33,748 bases of DNA from Clostridium sp. Marseille-P2415 (GCF_900155545.1 NZ_LT732526.1:580677-614424); one strand, 5' to 3'; positions 21,865 through 30,630 are shown, numbered from the stretch's first letter. A program made the numbers and translations. Notes: a model not told the origin generated them from the sequence alone.

Positions 21865-22928
21865 TGAAGCTTTCTATCGTATGCTTTACGGAGGCCGGAG
21901 CCGGGCTCTGCGTAAGGCTCATGAAAGGACTTTCCATGGCCGGAGACCAGTGTGAAGGCTTTGGGCCCAAAAAGCTTCTGGAATCCGGCTCAGACGGGGA
22001 ATCCCTGGTTCCTCTCAAGACATCGTTAACGGAATGGACAAAAGAGCAGTTTTTGAAGAAAGACGGGATTGTGTTCATAGGGGCTGCGGGCATAGCGGTC
22101 CGGGCCGTTGCTCCTTTTTTAAAGAGCAAAGCAGTGGATCCGGCCGTGGTGGTCCTGGATGATATGGGCCGTTTCTCCATTTCCCTTTTATCCGGCCATC
22201 TGGGCGGAGCCAATGAGCTGGCGGAGCGGGCGGCAGGAATTGCGGGCGGACAGGCGGTCATCACGACTGCCACAGACAACCATGGTGGATTTGCAGTTGA
22301 CTTGTTTGCCAAAAAACAGGGACTTGCCATCACCGGGCTTAGCAGGGTAAAAGAGGTTTCCGCTGCGGTCCTTAGGGGAGAAACCATTGGATTTTACAGT
22401 GATTTTCCGGTAGAAGGGAAACTTCCCCCGGGGCTTGTCTCCGGGGAGGCATGCCGGCTGAACCTTTGGATAACCGTAAAGAACAAGCCGGAAGAGGCTG
22501 TTTTAAAGGATTCCTTTAAGCTGGTTCCAAAGCTTCTCATCCTGGGAATCGGATGCAGGAAAGGGATTCCGGCAGAAGAGATAGAAAAGGCTGTAAATCG
22601 GATTTTTGGGGAGTGGAATTTATCCCTGGAAGGCCTGATTGCATGTGCCAGCATTGATTTAAAAAAAGAAGAAGCAGGGATCTGTGAATATGCGGCCGGA
22701 AAAGGGATCCGGTTTTACACCTATCCGGCCCGGACGCTTGCCGAAACGGAAGGGGAGTTTTCCGCTTCTTCTTTTGTAAAGCAGGTAACAGGAGTTGACA
22801 ATGTTTGTGAGCGGTCAGCCCTTGCCTGTGCTGAGAAACTGGGAGGCGGAAGGCTTCTGGTAAAAAAACAGGCATCGGGCGGCGTAACGGTAGCCGTGGC
22901 TGTCCTGGATTGGAAGGTAAAATTATGA
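21861..22928 (+). CDS. cbiG: Cobalt-precorrin 5A hydrolase
   Basis: 355 residues, normal for CbiG. It opens the delta-lactone of cobalt-precorrin-5A with release of acetaldehyde. The N-terminal domain has FIGAAGIAVRAVAPFLKSKAVDPAVVVLDD and SLLSGHLGGANELAE, the central part TATDNHGGFAVDLFA, and the C-terminal CbiG_C domain GIGCRKGIPAEEIEKAV with ASIDLKKEE and GGRLLVKKQ. Overlaps cbiF by 4 nt and cbiH by 4 nt. An adjacent second in-frame ATG (21864) is an equally possible start. Confidence 0.95.
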   Translation: MMKLSIVCFTEAGAGLCVRLMKGLSMAGDQCEGFGPKKLLESGSDGESLVPLKTSLTEWTKEQFLKKDGIVFIGAAGIAVRAVAPFLKSKAVDPAVVVLDDMGRFSISLLSGHLGGANELAERAAGIAGGQAVITTATDNHGGFAVDLFAKKQGLAITGLSRVKEVSAAVLRGETIGFYSDFPVEGKLPPGLVSGEACRLNLWITVKNKPEEAVLKDSFKLVPKLLILGIGCRKGIPAEEIEKAVNRIFGEWNLSLEGLIACASIDLKKEEAGICEYAAGKGIRFYTYPARTLAETEGEFSASSFVKQVTGVDNVCERSALACAEKLGGGRLLVKKQASGGVTVAVAVLDWKVKL

Positions 22929-23665
22929 ACAGAACAGGAAAACTTTACGTGGTGGGAATCGGCCCGGGATCCTACGAGGATATGACCATAAGAGCGGTAA
23001 AGGCATTGGAAGAGAGCCAGGTCATTGTAGGATATACGGTTTATGCAGATCTTGTGCGGAAACATTTCCCGGATAAGGAGTTTATGACAACTCCCATGCG
23101 CAGGGAACAGGAACGCTGCCGGCTGGCCATTGATGAGGCAAAAAAGGGAAAAACCGTTTCCATGGTATGCAGCGGGGACTCCGGCGTTTACGGCATGAGC
23201 GGTCTGATTCTTCAAATGGCGCGATGGGACCCGGAACTGGAAATCGTAATCATCCCCGGAGTGACGGCGGCGTTAAGCGGCGGAGCGCTTCTGGGCGCTC
23301 CCCTTGGACATGATTTTGCGGTAATCAGCTTAAGTGATCTGCTCACTCCCATGGATTTGATTGAAAAGAGGCTCAGGACTTCAGCCCAGGCAGACATGAT
23401 CATTTGTCTTTACAATCCTTCCAGCAAAAAGAGGGCGGATTATTTAAAACGTGCCTGTGAAACCGTCATGGAATACAAAAGTCCGGAAACCGTGTGCGGC
23501 CTTGTAAGGAATATCGGCAGGGAAGAGGAAGAAATGGAGGTCATGACCCTGGAAAAATTAAGGGATGCCCAGGCAGATATGTTTACGACCATCTTTATCG
23601 GGAATTCCATGACAAAAGAAATAAATGGAAGAATGGTAACACCAAGAGGATATAAACATGTGTAG
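22925..23665 (+). CDS. cbiH: Cobalt-precorrin-3 C17-methyltransferase
   Basis: 246 residues from ATG 22925, which overlaps the cbiG stop (ATGA) and has GGAAGG upstream; an in-frame TTG at 22910 is less likely. Methylates C17 with ring contraction. KLYVVGIGPGSYEDMTIRAV is the SAM loop; GYTVYADLVR, VCSGDSGVYGMSG, IPGVTAALSGGALLGAPLGHDFAVISLSDLL and LYNPSSKKR are diagnostic for CbiH/CobJ. The end overlaps the next gene by 8 nt. Confidence 0.95.
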   Translation: MNRTGKLYVVGIGPGSYEDMTIRAVKALEESQVIVGYTVYADLVRKHFPDKEFMTTPMRREQERCRLAIDEAKKGKTVSMVCSGDSGVYGMSGLILQMARWDPELEIVIIPGVTAALSGGALLGAPLGHDFAVISLSDLLTPMDLIEKRLRTSAQADMIICLYNPSSKKRADYLKRACETVMEYKSPETVCGLVRNIGREEEEMEVMTLEKLRDAQADMFTTIFIGNSMTKEINGRMVTPRGYKHV

Positions 23666-25067
23666 GGTTCTTATTTTCGGGGGTACCACGGAGGGCAGGA
23701 TTCTGGCTGAATACTGCCATGAAAATGGGATAAACGCATGGGTCAGTGTGGCTACCGGATATGGGAAAATGGTTCTGCCGGAGAGCCGGTATCTGCATAT
23801 ACAGGAATCCCCCATGAATTCCGGCGAGATGGAACAGTTTATGGGACGTATGGGCATTGATCTTGTATTTGACGCTACCCATCCTTATGCAGCAGCGGTG
23901 AGTCAAAACATCCTCACGGCCTGTGAACGGACCGGAGCGAAGCGCATGAGGGTGGTCCGGGAGGAATGTGCTGCAAAAGAGGAGGAGAGCATTGTATGGG
24001 CCGGTTCGGTGGAGGAAGCGGTCCTTTCCTTAAGCAAAAGGCAGGGGAATGTTCTTGTAACCACGGGAAGCAAGGAACTTTCGCTCTTTATGGCCCTGGA
24101 TTCCTGGGAGGACCGGGTTTTTGCAAGAGTGCTGCCGACCGTATCTGTGATTTCTGCCTGTGAGCAGATGGGGATAAAGGGAAAACATTTGATCGGCATG
24201 CAGGGACCTTTTTCTGTGGAAATGAACAAGGCCATGATAAAGCAGTATGATATACGGTATCTTGTGACAAAAGAAGCCGGCAATGCCGGAGGTTTCCCGG
24301 AAAAAATAAGAGCTGCAGCGGAATGCGGCATAACAGCGGTTGTTGTTGGACGCCCGGTAAAAGAAGAAGGAATCACGGTACAGGAAGCAAAAAATATATT
24401 GGGTCCAAAGCCTGGCATCCCGCCGGAAAGGAAGAGCGTTTCGCTGATCGGAATCGGAATGGGCGGGCCGGACCAGATGACCGGAAAGGCGTTAAAAGCA
24501 TTGCAGGCCTGCGATGTGGTGTTTGGTGCAGAGAGGATGCTTCTTAGCATTTCCCATGCAATACCAAATGCCGTTCAGAAACCGTTTTATTTAAGCAGGG
24601 ATATCCTGCCCTGGCTGGAGGAGCATAAGGAGTGCCGCCGGATCGGAATCCTTTATTCCGGTGATACGGGTTTTTACAGCGGTGCCGGAAAGATGGCGGA
24701 AGCGTTAAATAAAGAGCCATACTGCCGAAAGTATTGTACCGAAGTTTTTCCCGGGGTATCTTCCGTTTCTTATTTGTGTTCCAGATTGAAAACGGGCTGG
24801 GAAGACGTGCGGCTTGTGAGCCTTCACGGAAGGGATTGGGATATTCTTGAAGAATTAAGGGGCAGTCCCAGGGTTTTTGCGTTGTTAGACGGAACCAATA
24901 CGGTAAAAAGCCTTTGCCGTCTTCTTAAGGAACAGGGATTTGCTGAAATCAGGCTTTCTGTGGGGGAACGGCTTTCCTATCCGGATGAACGGATCACCGT
25001 TGGAACGCCGGAAGCTTTGGAGCAGCAGGAATTTGACCGCCTGTCAGCGGTATTGATTGAGAGGTAA
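23658..25067 (+). CDS. cbiJE: Fused cobalt-precorrin-6A reductase and cobalt-precorrin-7 C5-methyltransferase
   Basis: 469 residues holding two enzymes. Residues about 1-250 are CbiJ/CobK: CRVLIFGGTTEGRILAEYC, DATHPYAAAVSQNI, VTTGSKELSLF, GMQGPFSVEMNKA and VTKEAGNAGGFPEKI. After a short linker, about 260-469 is CbiE: SVSLIGIGMGGPDQMTGKA, VVFGAERML, LYSGDTGFYSGAGKM, FPGVSSVSYLCSRL and LSVGERLSYPDERI. So the reduction and C5 methylation steps sit in one chain, while the C15 methylating/decarboxylating CbiT is a separate gene 3 nt downstream. The start ATG overlaps the end of cbiH. No stop or frameshift separates the halves. Confidence 0.93.
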   Translation: MCRVLIFGGTTEGRILAEYCHENGINAWVSVATGYGKMVLPESRYLHIQESPMNSGEMEQFMGRMGIDLVFDATHPYAAAVSQNILTACERTGAKRMRVVREECAAKEEESIVWAGSVEEAVLSLSKRQGNVLVTTGSKELSLFMALDSWEDRVFARVLPTVSVISACEQMGIKGKHLIGMQGPFSVEMNKAMIKQYDIRYLVTKEAGNAGGFPEKIRAAAECGITAVVVGRPVKEEGITVQEAKNILGPKPGIPPERKSVSLIGIGMGGPDQMTGKALKALQACDVVFGAERMLLSISHAIPNAVQKPFYLSRDILPWLEEHKECRRIGILYSGDTGFYSGAGKMAEALNKEPYCRKYCTEVFPGVSSVSYLCSRLKTGWEDVRLVSLHGRDWDILEELRGSPRVFALLDGTNTVKSLCRLLKEQGFAEIRLSVGERLSYPDERITVGTPEALEQQEFDRLSAVLIER

Positions 25068-25070
25068 TGC

Positions 25071-25643
25071 ATGAGAGATGAACAGTTTATCCGCGGAGAT
25101 GTACCCATGACCAAAAGTGAGGTCCGGGCTGTTTCCATATCAAAACTGGAACTAAAGCCGGATTCCGTTCTCTATGATGTGGGGGCCGGGACCGGATCCG
25201 TATCCATCGAAGCTTCCCGTTTCCTTACCGGGGGACGGGTCTATGCCATTGAAAGAAAGGCGGAGGCAATAAGCCTTATAAGAGCCAATAAGGATAAGTT
25301 CCGTGCCGATTGCCTGGAAATCGTGGAAGGAGCGGCACCGGAGGCCATGACCGGGCTCGAAGCGCCTACCCATGTATTTATCGGGGGGACTTCCGGCTCC
25401 ATGGAAGCAGTGCTTGCTCTTGTGTTGCAAAAGAATCCCAAGGCACGGATCGTTATGAATGTCATAGCTCTGGAATCCCTTGGAGCTGTTTTAACCTGGC
25501 TTAAAAAGCATTCCGTTACGGCAGAAATCGTGCAGGTGCAGGTTTCAAAAGGCAGGCTGGCAGGGGACTGTCATTTGATGCTGGGACAGAATCCGGTTTA
25601 TGTTGTTTCATTCGGAGGGGAAGGAGGAACCGTATTTGAATAA
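25071..25643 (+). CDS. cbiT: Cobalt-precorrin-6B C15-methyltransferase (decarboxylating)
   Basis: 190 residues, class I Rossmann methyltransferase. It methylates C15 and decarboxylates the C12 acetate side chain. MRDEQFIRGDVPMTKSEVRA is the conserved CbiT N-terminus, LYDVGAGTGSVSIEAS the SAM-binding loop, and FIGGTSGSMEAVL a family motif. GAGAGG lies 7 nt upstream of the ATG. The final codons overlap the TTG start of cbiA by 8 nt. Works on the substrate delivered by CbiE of the upstream fusion. Confidence 0.94.
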   Translation: MRDEQFIRGDVPMTKSEVRAVSISKLELKPDSVLYDVGAGTGSVSIEASRFLTGGRVYAIERKAEAISLIRANKDKFRADCLEIVEGAAPEAMTGLEAPTHVFIGGTSGSMEAVLALVLQKNPKARIVMNVIALESLGAVLTWLKKHSVTAEIVQVQVSKGRLAGDCHLMLGQNPVYVVSFGGEGGTVFE

Positions 25644-27042
25644 TGCATATCCCAGGCTGATGCTTGCAGCCCCGAAAAGCGGCAGCGGGAAGACTATGAT
25701 GACCTGCGGGCTTTTAAATGCGTTTCTGGGCAGGAAGATATCCTGCCGGTCTTTTAAATGCGGCCCGGATTATATAGACCCCATGTTTCATAAATATGTT
25801 CTTGGCATAGACGGCGGAAATCTGGATACTTTTTTTCTGGAAAAAGAGAGGGTGAAGGAACAGTTTGTAAATCAGGCAGACGGGGCCGGGATTTCCGTCA
25901 TAGAAGGCGTCATGGGGTATTATGACGGGGTCGGGGGAGACAGTACCCGGGCCAGCTCCTATGAGGTGGCATGTACGGTGGAGGCGCCGGCCGTACTGGT
26001 CCTGGACTGCAAAGGAGCCGGTTTATCACTGGCTGCCTTGATGAAGGGGTTCCTGGAATACAGAGAGGACAGCCATATTTGCGGCGTAATCTTAAACAGG
26101 ACCTCAGAAGTCATGGCAGAGCGGTTAAGGCCTGCCATGGAAGCGCTGGGAATCCGTGTGTACGGATATCTGCCGGAATGTGAGGAAGGCCGCCTGGACA
26201 GCCGGCATCTTGGCCTGGTGCTTCCGGAGGAATTAAAAGGATTCAAGGAACAGCTAGACAAGCTGGCCGCTAAGATGGAAAACACAATTGACATCAAAGG
26301 ACTCATGGAACTGGCTGGGAATGCCGGACCGCTGACCTGTTATTGCGGCGGCAGCGGTCCGGAGGCATTTAAAGCAGCCGCCCGGAGCCGGGTGCCCATA
26401 GGGATCGCAAGAGACGAAGCATTCTGTTTTTATTATCAGGAGAATTTAAAGCTTATGAAAGATATGGGTGCAAAGCTGATCCCGTTCAGCCCGGTTCACG
26501 ATAAAAGGCTGCCGGAAGGAATCTGCGGACTTTTGTTTGGCGGGGGATATCCGGAGCTATACGGACAGGAGCTATCGGAAAATGAATCCATGCTCAGGGA
26601 TATCCGAAACGCATCAGACCGTTCTATGCCCATACTGGCCGAATGCGGAGGTTTCCTGTACCTTCATGATGAACTGGAGACAAAAGAACATAAAATTTAT
26701 CCTATGGCAGGGATCATCCACGGAAGGGCTTATCCCACAGAACGCCTTTTAAGGTTTGGCTACATCGAGGCTTTTTCCAGGGAAGATGCCGCGTTTTTGA
26801 AAAAAGGAGAGTCCATCCGCGGGCATGAATTCCATTACTGGGACAGTACCAATAACGGAACCCGGATGGAAGCACGGAAGCCCGGAGGACGGAAAAGCTG
26901 GGACTGTGTTCATGCAGAAGGGAATCTTCTGGCAGGATTTCCTCATTTTTATTACCCGTCAAATCCTGTTTTGCCAGGACGGTTCGTAGAAGCCTGTGAA
27001 CGGTTTAAGAAAGCGGAATGTAAGGAGGCTATGGAAAAATGA
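25636..27042 (+). CDS. cbiA: Cobyrinic acid a,c-diamide synthase
   Basis: 468 residues. ATP- and glutamine-dependent amidation of the a and c side chains. The best start is TTG 25636, 8 nt after AAGGAGG (25621-25627); the frame extends further up without a site. The N-terminal P-loop region PRLMLAAPKSGSGKTMM binds ATP; KCGPDYIDPMFH, EGVMGYYDGVG and LDC follow. The C-terminal class-I-like glutaminase domain has the nucleophile Cys337 in LAECGGFLYL and a distal His in RGHEFHYWD. Overlaps cbiT by 8 nt and cobT by 4 nt. Confidence 0.94.
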   Translation: MNNAYPRLMLAAPKSGSGKTMMTCGLLNAFLGRKISCRSFKCGPDYIDPMFHKYVLGIDGGNLDTFFLEKERVKEQFVNQADGAGISVIEGVMGYYDGVGGDSTRASSYEVACTVEAPAVLVLDCKGAGLSLAALMKGFLEYREDSHICGVILNRTSEVMAERLRPAMEALGIRVYGYLPECEEGRLDSRHLGLVLPEELKGFKEQLDKLAAKMENTIDIKGLMELAGNAGPLTCYCGGSGPEAFKAAARSRVPIGIARDEAFCFYYQENLKLMKDMGAKLIPFSPVHDKRLPEGICGLLFGGGYPELYGQELSENESMLRDIRNASDRSMPILAECGGFLYLHDELETKEHKIYPMAGIIHGRAYPTERLLRFGYIEAFSREDAAFLKKGESIRGHEFHYWDSTNNGTRMEARKPGGRKSWDCVHAEGNLLAGFPHFYYPSNPVLPGRFVEACERFKKAECKEAMEK

Positions 27043-28118
27043 ACGATGAGCTTCATACATATCTGTCCCGGATCCGGCCGCTTCATGAGAAAGCGATGGA
27101 AATGGCCCGCCTGCGGTGGAGTCATGTAGCAAAACCCCTTAACAGCCTGGGTATCCTGGAAGATGATATTGTAAAGATCGCGGGCATAAGCGGAACCTCA
27201 AACGTGGATATCGGAAGGCGGGCTCTCCTCATACTGTGCGGGGATAACGGGATCGTGGAGGAAGGAGTCACCCAGACCGGCCAGGAGGTAACAGCCGTTG
27301 TGACAGAGAATATGACGGAAGGAAACAGCAGTGTCTGCATCATGGCAGACCGGGCCGGAGTGGATGTTTTTCCGGTGGATATTGGAGTTTCCAGAGATTT
27401 AAGGTCCGGTTCCCGTCATCCTCTGATTCGCAGAAAAATCGCTTACGGCACAAAAAATTTCCGGAAAGAGCCTGCCATGACGCGGGCTGAAGCGGTTAAG
27501 TCCATGGAAACCGGCATCCGTCTGGTTGAGGAACTGGCACAAAAAGGCTATCATCTCATTGCCACCGGAGAAATGGGGATCGGGAATACGACTACCAGCA
27601 GTGCCGTTTCTTCCATGCTTCTTAAGAGAGATCCGGAGGAATTGACCGGAAGGGGAGCAGGATTAAATGAGGAAGGTTTAAGGAAAAAGCTTGAAGTCAT
27701 AAAAGAGGCCATAGAAACATACGGACCCGGGTGCCGGGATGTGACAGACATTCTGGCCAGTGTGGGCGGATTTGATATAGCCGGACTGGCCGGTGTGTTT
27801 TTGGGCGGTGCCATCTGCCGGATTCCTGTGCTGATCGATGGATTTATTTCCGCTGCCGCAGCTCTTGCCGCAGAGCGGATTTATCCGGGATGCCGGGATT
27901 ATATGCTGGCTTCCCATGTATCTGCAGAGCCTGCCGGGCGGCGGCTTCTTGATGAACTGGGGCTGGCACCGCTCATACAGGCCCATATGTGCCTGGGAGA
28001 GGGAACCGGAGCGGTGGCAGCGGTCCCGCTTTTGGATATGGCAGCCGATGTTTATACGAAAATGAGTTCCTTTGAAGACATTCATATTGAAGAATATAAG
28101 CCAATGGAGGGCGTGTAA
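27039..28118 (+). CDS. cobT: Nicotinate-nucleotide:dimethylbenzimidazole phosphoribosyltransferase
   Basis: 359 residues, normal length. It makes the alpha-ribazole phosphate for the lower ligand. RPLHEKAMEMARLRW and KPLNSLGILED open the protein; LCGDNGIVEEGVTQTGQEVT, GEMGIGNTTTSSA and GGFDIAGLAGVFLGGA are family motifs; the catalytic Glu lies at residue 321 in LGEGTGAVAA. Its ATG overlaps the cbiA stop (ATGA) and its stop overlaps the cobU start (TAATG). No cobS (cobalamin synthase) or cobC follows, unlike many cobUST clusters. Confidence 0.95.
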   Translation: MNDELHTYLSRIRPLHEKAMEMARLRWSHVAKPLNSLGILEDDIVKIAGISGTSNVDIGRRALLILCGDNGIVEEGVTQTGQEVTAVVTENMTEGNSSVCIMADRAGVDVFPVDIGVSRDLRSGSRHPLIRRKIAYGTKNFRKEPAMTRAEAVKSMETGIRLVEELAQKGYHLIATGEMGIGNTTTSSAVSSMLLKRDPEELTGRGAGLNEEGLRKKLEVIKEAIETYGPGCRDVTDILASVGGFDIAGLAGVFLGGAICRIPVLIDGFISAAAALAAERIYPGCRDYMLASHVSAEPAGRRLLDELGLAPLIQAHMCLGEGTGAVAAVPLLDMAADVYTKMSSFEDIHIEEYKPMEGV

Positions 28119-28672
28119 TGGTTACGCTGATTATCGGAGGAAGCGGAAGCGGAAAGTCGGAGTATGCCGAAAGCCTGATCCAGGAGCTGGGGGAGGGAAG
28201 GCGGATATACATCGCCACCATGAAGCCCTGGGATGAAGAATGCAGGAAACGGATCGAACGCCACCGGCAGATGAGGGCCAGGAAACATTTTGAAACCGTG
28301 GAGCGTTATCGGAATTTAAAAGACGTTGATCTGGGAAAATCCGGGAAGCCCATGGCAGTTCTTCTGGAATGCATGTCAAATCTGGTATCCAATGAACTTT
28401 TCGGCCTTGGGGAAACAGGAGAAGCCCCTCCCCTGGGAGAAGACCGGGCAGTGGAAGCGGTATTGGAGGGAATCCGGCATGTGAAGGAGCAGTCAGAGGA
28501 ATTTATCATTGTGACCAATGAGGTTTTCTCGGATGGAGACGGCTACAGCGAAAAAACCAATGCCTACCGAAAGGTTCTGGGAGAAATCAATCAAAAAACA
28601 GCCGGACTGGCGGATACGGTCGTGGAGGTAGTTGCCGGGATCCCGGTTATAGTAAAAAAAGGAATGAATTGA
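28118..28672 (+). CDS. cobU: Adenosylcobinamide kinase / adenosylcobinamide-phosphate guanylyltransferase
   Basis: 184 residues. Activates adenosylcobinamide with GTP before lower-ligand attachment. Walker A GGSGSGKS is at residues 7-14; IATMKPWDEE and the guanylylated His49 in RIERHRQMR are present, as is the VTNEVFSDGDGYSEKTNAYR segment replacing the usual VSNEVG. Translationally coupled to cobT (TAATG). Last gene of the cobalamin operon. The -35 hexamer of the next operon overlaps its stop codon. Confidence 0.94.
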   Translation: MVTLIIGGSGSGKSEYAESLIQELGEGRRIYIATMKPWDEECRKRIERHRQMRARKHFETVERYRNLKDVDLGKSGKPMAVLLECMSNLVSNELFGLGETGEAPPLGEDRAVEAVLEGIRHVKEQSEEFIIVTNEVFSDGDGYSEKTNAYRKVLGEINQKTAGLADTVVEVVAGIPVIVKKGMN

Positions 28673-28697
28673 AAAAAATCCTCAATTATGTTATTAT
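28669..28697 (+). promoter_or_regulatory. Candidate promoter of the hydrogenase maturation operon
   Basis: TTGAAA (28669-28674), 17-nt spacer, TATTAT (28692-28697). The -35 overlaps the cobU stop codon. Confidence 0.6.
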
Positions 28698-28706
28698 TAT
28701 AACATA
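28687..28706. promoter_or_regulatory. 8-4-8 inverted repeat covering the -10 box (candidate operator)
   Basis: TATGTTAT and ATAACATA flank TATT. The symmetry centre lies on the -10 element of the promoter above, so a bound dimer would block RNA polymerase. Regulator unknown. Confidence 0.5.
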
Positions 28707-28774
28707 GTAGCATCCTGACACCAAAAACAAAGTTTGAGGTAGAAGGTTCGGCATTTAAGGGATAGTCTGTTTTG

Positions 28775-28800
28775 CCGCGCCTTTCCGGCGCGGTCTTTTT
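28775..28800 (+). terminator. Intrinsic terminator in the hyd leader
   Basis: CCGCGCC (28775-28781) pairs with GGCGCGG (28787-28793), 5-nt loop, then TCTTTTT. It ends cobalamin transcripts but also lies between the promoter at 28669 and the first hyd gene, so it may be an attenuator. CGGCA (28749-28753) can pair with TGCCG (28773-28777) and compete with the stem. Confidence 0.8.
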
Positions 28801-28843
28801 CATTGTACGGCTGTCCGTATGAAACGAAAACGGAGGAATAACG

Positions 28844-29095
28844 ATGGAAACGAGAATTGCAGTGATCGGTATCGTTGTGGAAGAGGAAGAATCGGTGGAA
28901 TTACTGAATGAGATCCTTCATGAATACCGGCAGTACATCATTGGCCGCATGGGGATCCCATATCCAAAGAGAGGGGTCAGCATCATCAGCATTGCAGTGG
29001 ATGCGCCTCAGAGCATGATATCCGCCCTGACCGGTAAGATCGGTAAATTAAAGGGAATCAGTTCCAAGACAGCTTACCAGGGAGTGAAGGCGTGA
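28844..29095 (+). CDS. TM1266-family putative [FeFe]-hydrogenase system regulator
   Basis: 83 residues from ATG 28844 with GGAGG 7 nt upstream. The protein is a small ferredoxin-like/ACT-like fold: RIAVIGIVVEEEESVELLNEILHEY, then IIGRMGIPYPKRGVSIISIAVDA and SALTGKIGKLKGISSKTAYQ. This matches the TM1266 family encoded with hydE, hydF and hydG in many anaerobes; structural likeness to NikR C-terminal and ACT domains underlies the regulator label, but there is no DNA-binding domain. It is the first gene of the operon with hydG (82 nt away) and hydF. Confidence 0.88.
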   Translation: METRIAVIGIVVEEEESVELLNEILHEYRQYIIGRMGIPYPKRGVSIISIAVDAPQSMISALTGKIGKLKGISSKTAYQGVKA

Positions 29096-29177
29096 CAAAA
29101 CAGTTTTAAGAGGCCCGGCCTCATAAAATAAAATACTGACGGAGAAGCAGATGCTGACCCAAAAGAAAGGAAAAAAC

Positions 29178-30596
29178 ATGATGTATGATCCAAAATCGCT
29201 GAAAGCGGAGGAATTTATTTCCCATGAGGAAATTCTGGAAACTCTTGATTATGCGGAAAAAAACAAAGGCAATGCGGAACTCATCGACCGGATCATTGCC
29301 AAAGCGAGGCTCTTAAAGGGCCTGACTCACCGGGAGGCCTCTGTGCTTCTGGCCTGTGAGATCCCGGAAAAAATACAGGAGATCTATGATCTGGCAGAAC
29401 AGATCAAGAAAGATTTCTACGGCAGCCGCATCGTGATCTTTGCCCCTCTTTATCTTTCCAACTATTGCGTGAACGGCTGTACCTATTGCCCGTACCATTT
29501 GAAAAACAAACACATCGCCAGAAAGAAGCTGACCCAGGAGGAGGTTGCAGAAGAAGTCATTGCCCTTCAGGACATGGGCCATAAGCGGCTGGCGATCGAA
29601 GCGGGAGAGGACTCCGTAAACAATCCGATCGAATATATCCTCGACTGCATCAATACCATTTATTCCATCAAGCATAAGAACGGTGCCATCCGCCGGGTCA
29701 ACGTGAACATTGCGGCAACCACGGTAGAGAATTACCGGAAGCTTAAGGAGGCAGGGATCGGAACTTATATTCTGTTTCAGGAAACCTACCATAAGGAAAG
29801 CTATGAAAAGCTTCACCCCACAGGACCCAAGCATGATTATGCATACCATACTGAGGCCATGGACCGGGCGATGGAAGGCGGTGTCGATGATGTTGGCCTG
29901 GGCGTGCTGTTTGGCCTGGAGATGTATAAATATGAATTTGCAGGGCTGTTGATGCACGCGGAGCATTTGGAGGCGGTCCATGGAGTGGGCCCCCATACCA
30001 TCAGCGTTCCCCGCATCAAAAGTGCCGATGACATTGATCCGGACGCATTTGACAATGGAATCGATGATGAAGTATTTGCAAAGCTTTGCGCCTTGATCCG
30101 GATTTCGGTTCCTTATACCGGAATGATTGTTTCCACAAGGGAAAGCCAGAAGGTGAGAGAAAAGGTGATCCGCCTGGGGGTATCCCAGATCAGCGGCGCT
30201 TCCAGGACGAGCGTGGGCGGCTATCAGGAGGAAATCCGTCCTACCGATACGGAGCAGTTTGACGTTTCCGACCAGCGCTCTTTGGATGAAGTGGTTCACT
30301 GGCTGATGGATATGGGGTATATTCCGTCGTTCTGCACCGCATGCTACCGGGAAGGGCGTACCGGTGACCGCTTCATGAGCCTGTGCAAAAGCGGCCAGAT
30401 CCAAAACTGCTGTCAGCCTAATGCCCTCATGACGTTAAAAGAATATTTAATGGATTATGCTTCCGGGGAGACGGCGGAAATCGGTGAGGCGCTCATAGCG
30501 GCGGAACTGAATCACATTCCAAAAGAGAAGGTGCGGATGATCTGCGAAGACCATTTACAGAAGATTGAAGAAGGAATAAGGGATTTCCGTTTCTGA
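29178..30596 (+). CDS. hydG: [FeFe]-hydrogenase maturation radical SAM protein, tyrosine lyase
   Basis: 472 residues from ATG 29178 with AAAGGA upstream; an in-frame ATG at 29151 also has a GGAG site and would add nine residues. HydG splits tyrosine to supply CO and cyanide for the H-cluster diiron unit. The radical SAM cluster ligands are C97-x3-C101-x2-C104 in NYCVNGCTYCPYH, the CX3CX2C spacing, followed by LTQEEVAEEVIALQDMGHKR and AIEAGEDSVNNP. The C-terminal auxiliary cluster ligands are in SFCTACYREGRTGDRF and QNCCQPNAL. Both clusters and the TIM barrel look intact. Co-transcribed with the TM1266 gene and hydF. Confidence 0.95.
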   Translation: MMYDPKSLKAEEFISHEEILETLDYAEKNKGNAELIDRIIAKARLLKGLTHREASVLLACEIPEKIQEIYDLAEQIKKDFYGSRIVIFAPLYLSNYCVNGCTYCPYHLKNKHIARKKLTQEEVAEEVIALQDMGHKRLAIEAGEDSVNNPIEYILDCINTIYSIKHKNGAIRRVNVNIAATTVENYRKLKEAGIGTYILFQETYHKESYEKLHPTGPKHDYAYHTEAMDRAMEGGVDDVGLGVLFGLEMYKYEFAGLLMHAEHLEAVHGVGPHTISVPRIKSADDIDPDAFDNGIDDEVFAKLCALIRISVPYTGMIVSTRESQKVREKVIRLGVSQISGASRTSVGGYQEEIRPTDTEQFDVSDQRSLDEVVHWLMDMGYIPSFCTACYREGRTGDRFMSLCKSGQIQNCCQPNALMTLKEYLMDYASGETAEIGEALIAAELNHIPKEKVRMICEDHLQKIEEGIRDFRF

Positions 30597-30630
30597 TACA
30601 CCAGACTGATAATGATAAGAGGTGACAAGC

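Noticed and set aside
29313-30404. 363-codon open frame on the minus strand inside hydG
   Set aside because: Antisense shadow of a well-conserved radical SAM gene; no ribosome-binding site and no recognisable protein features.
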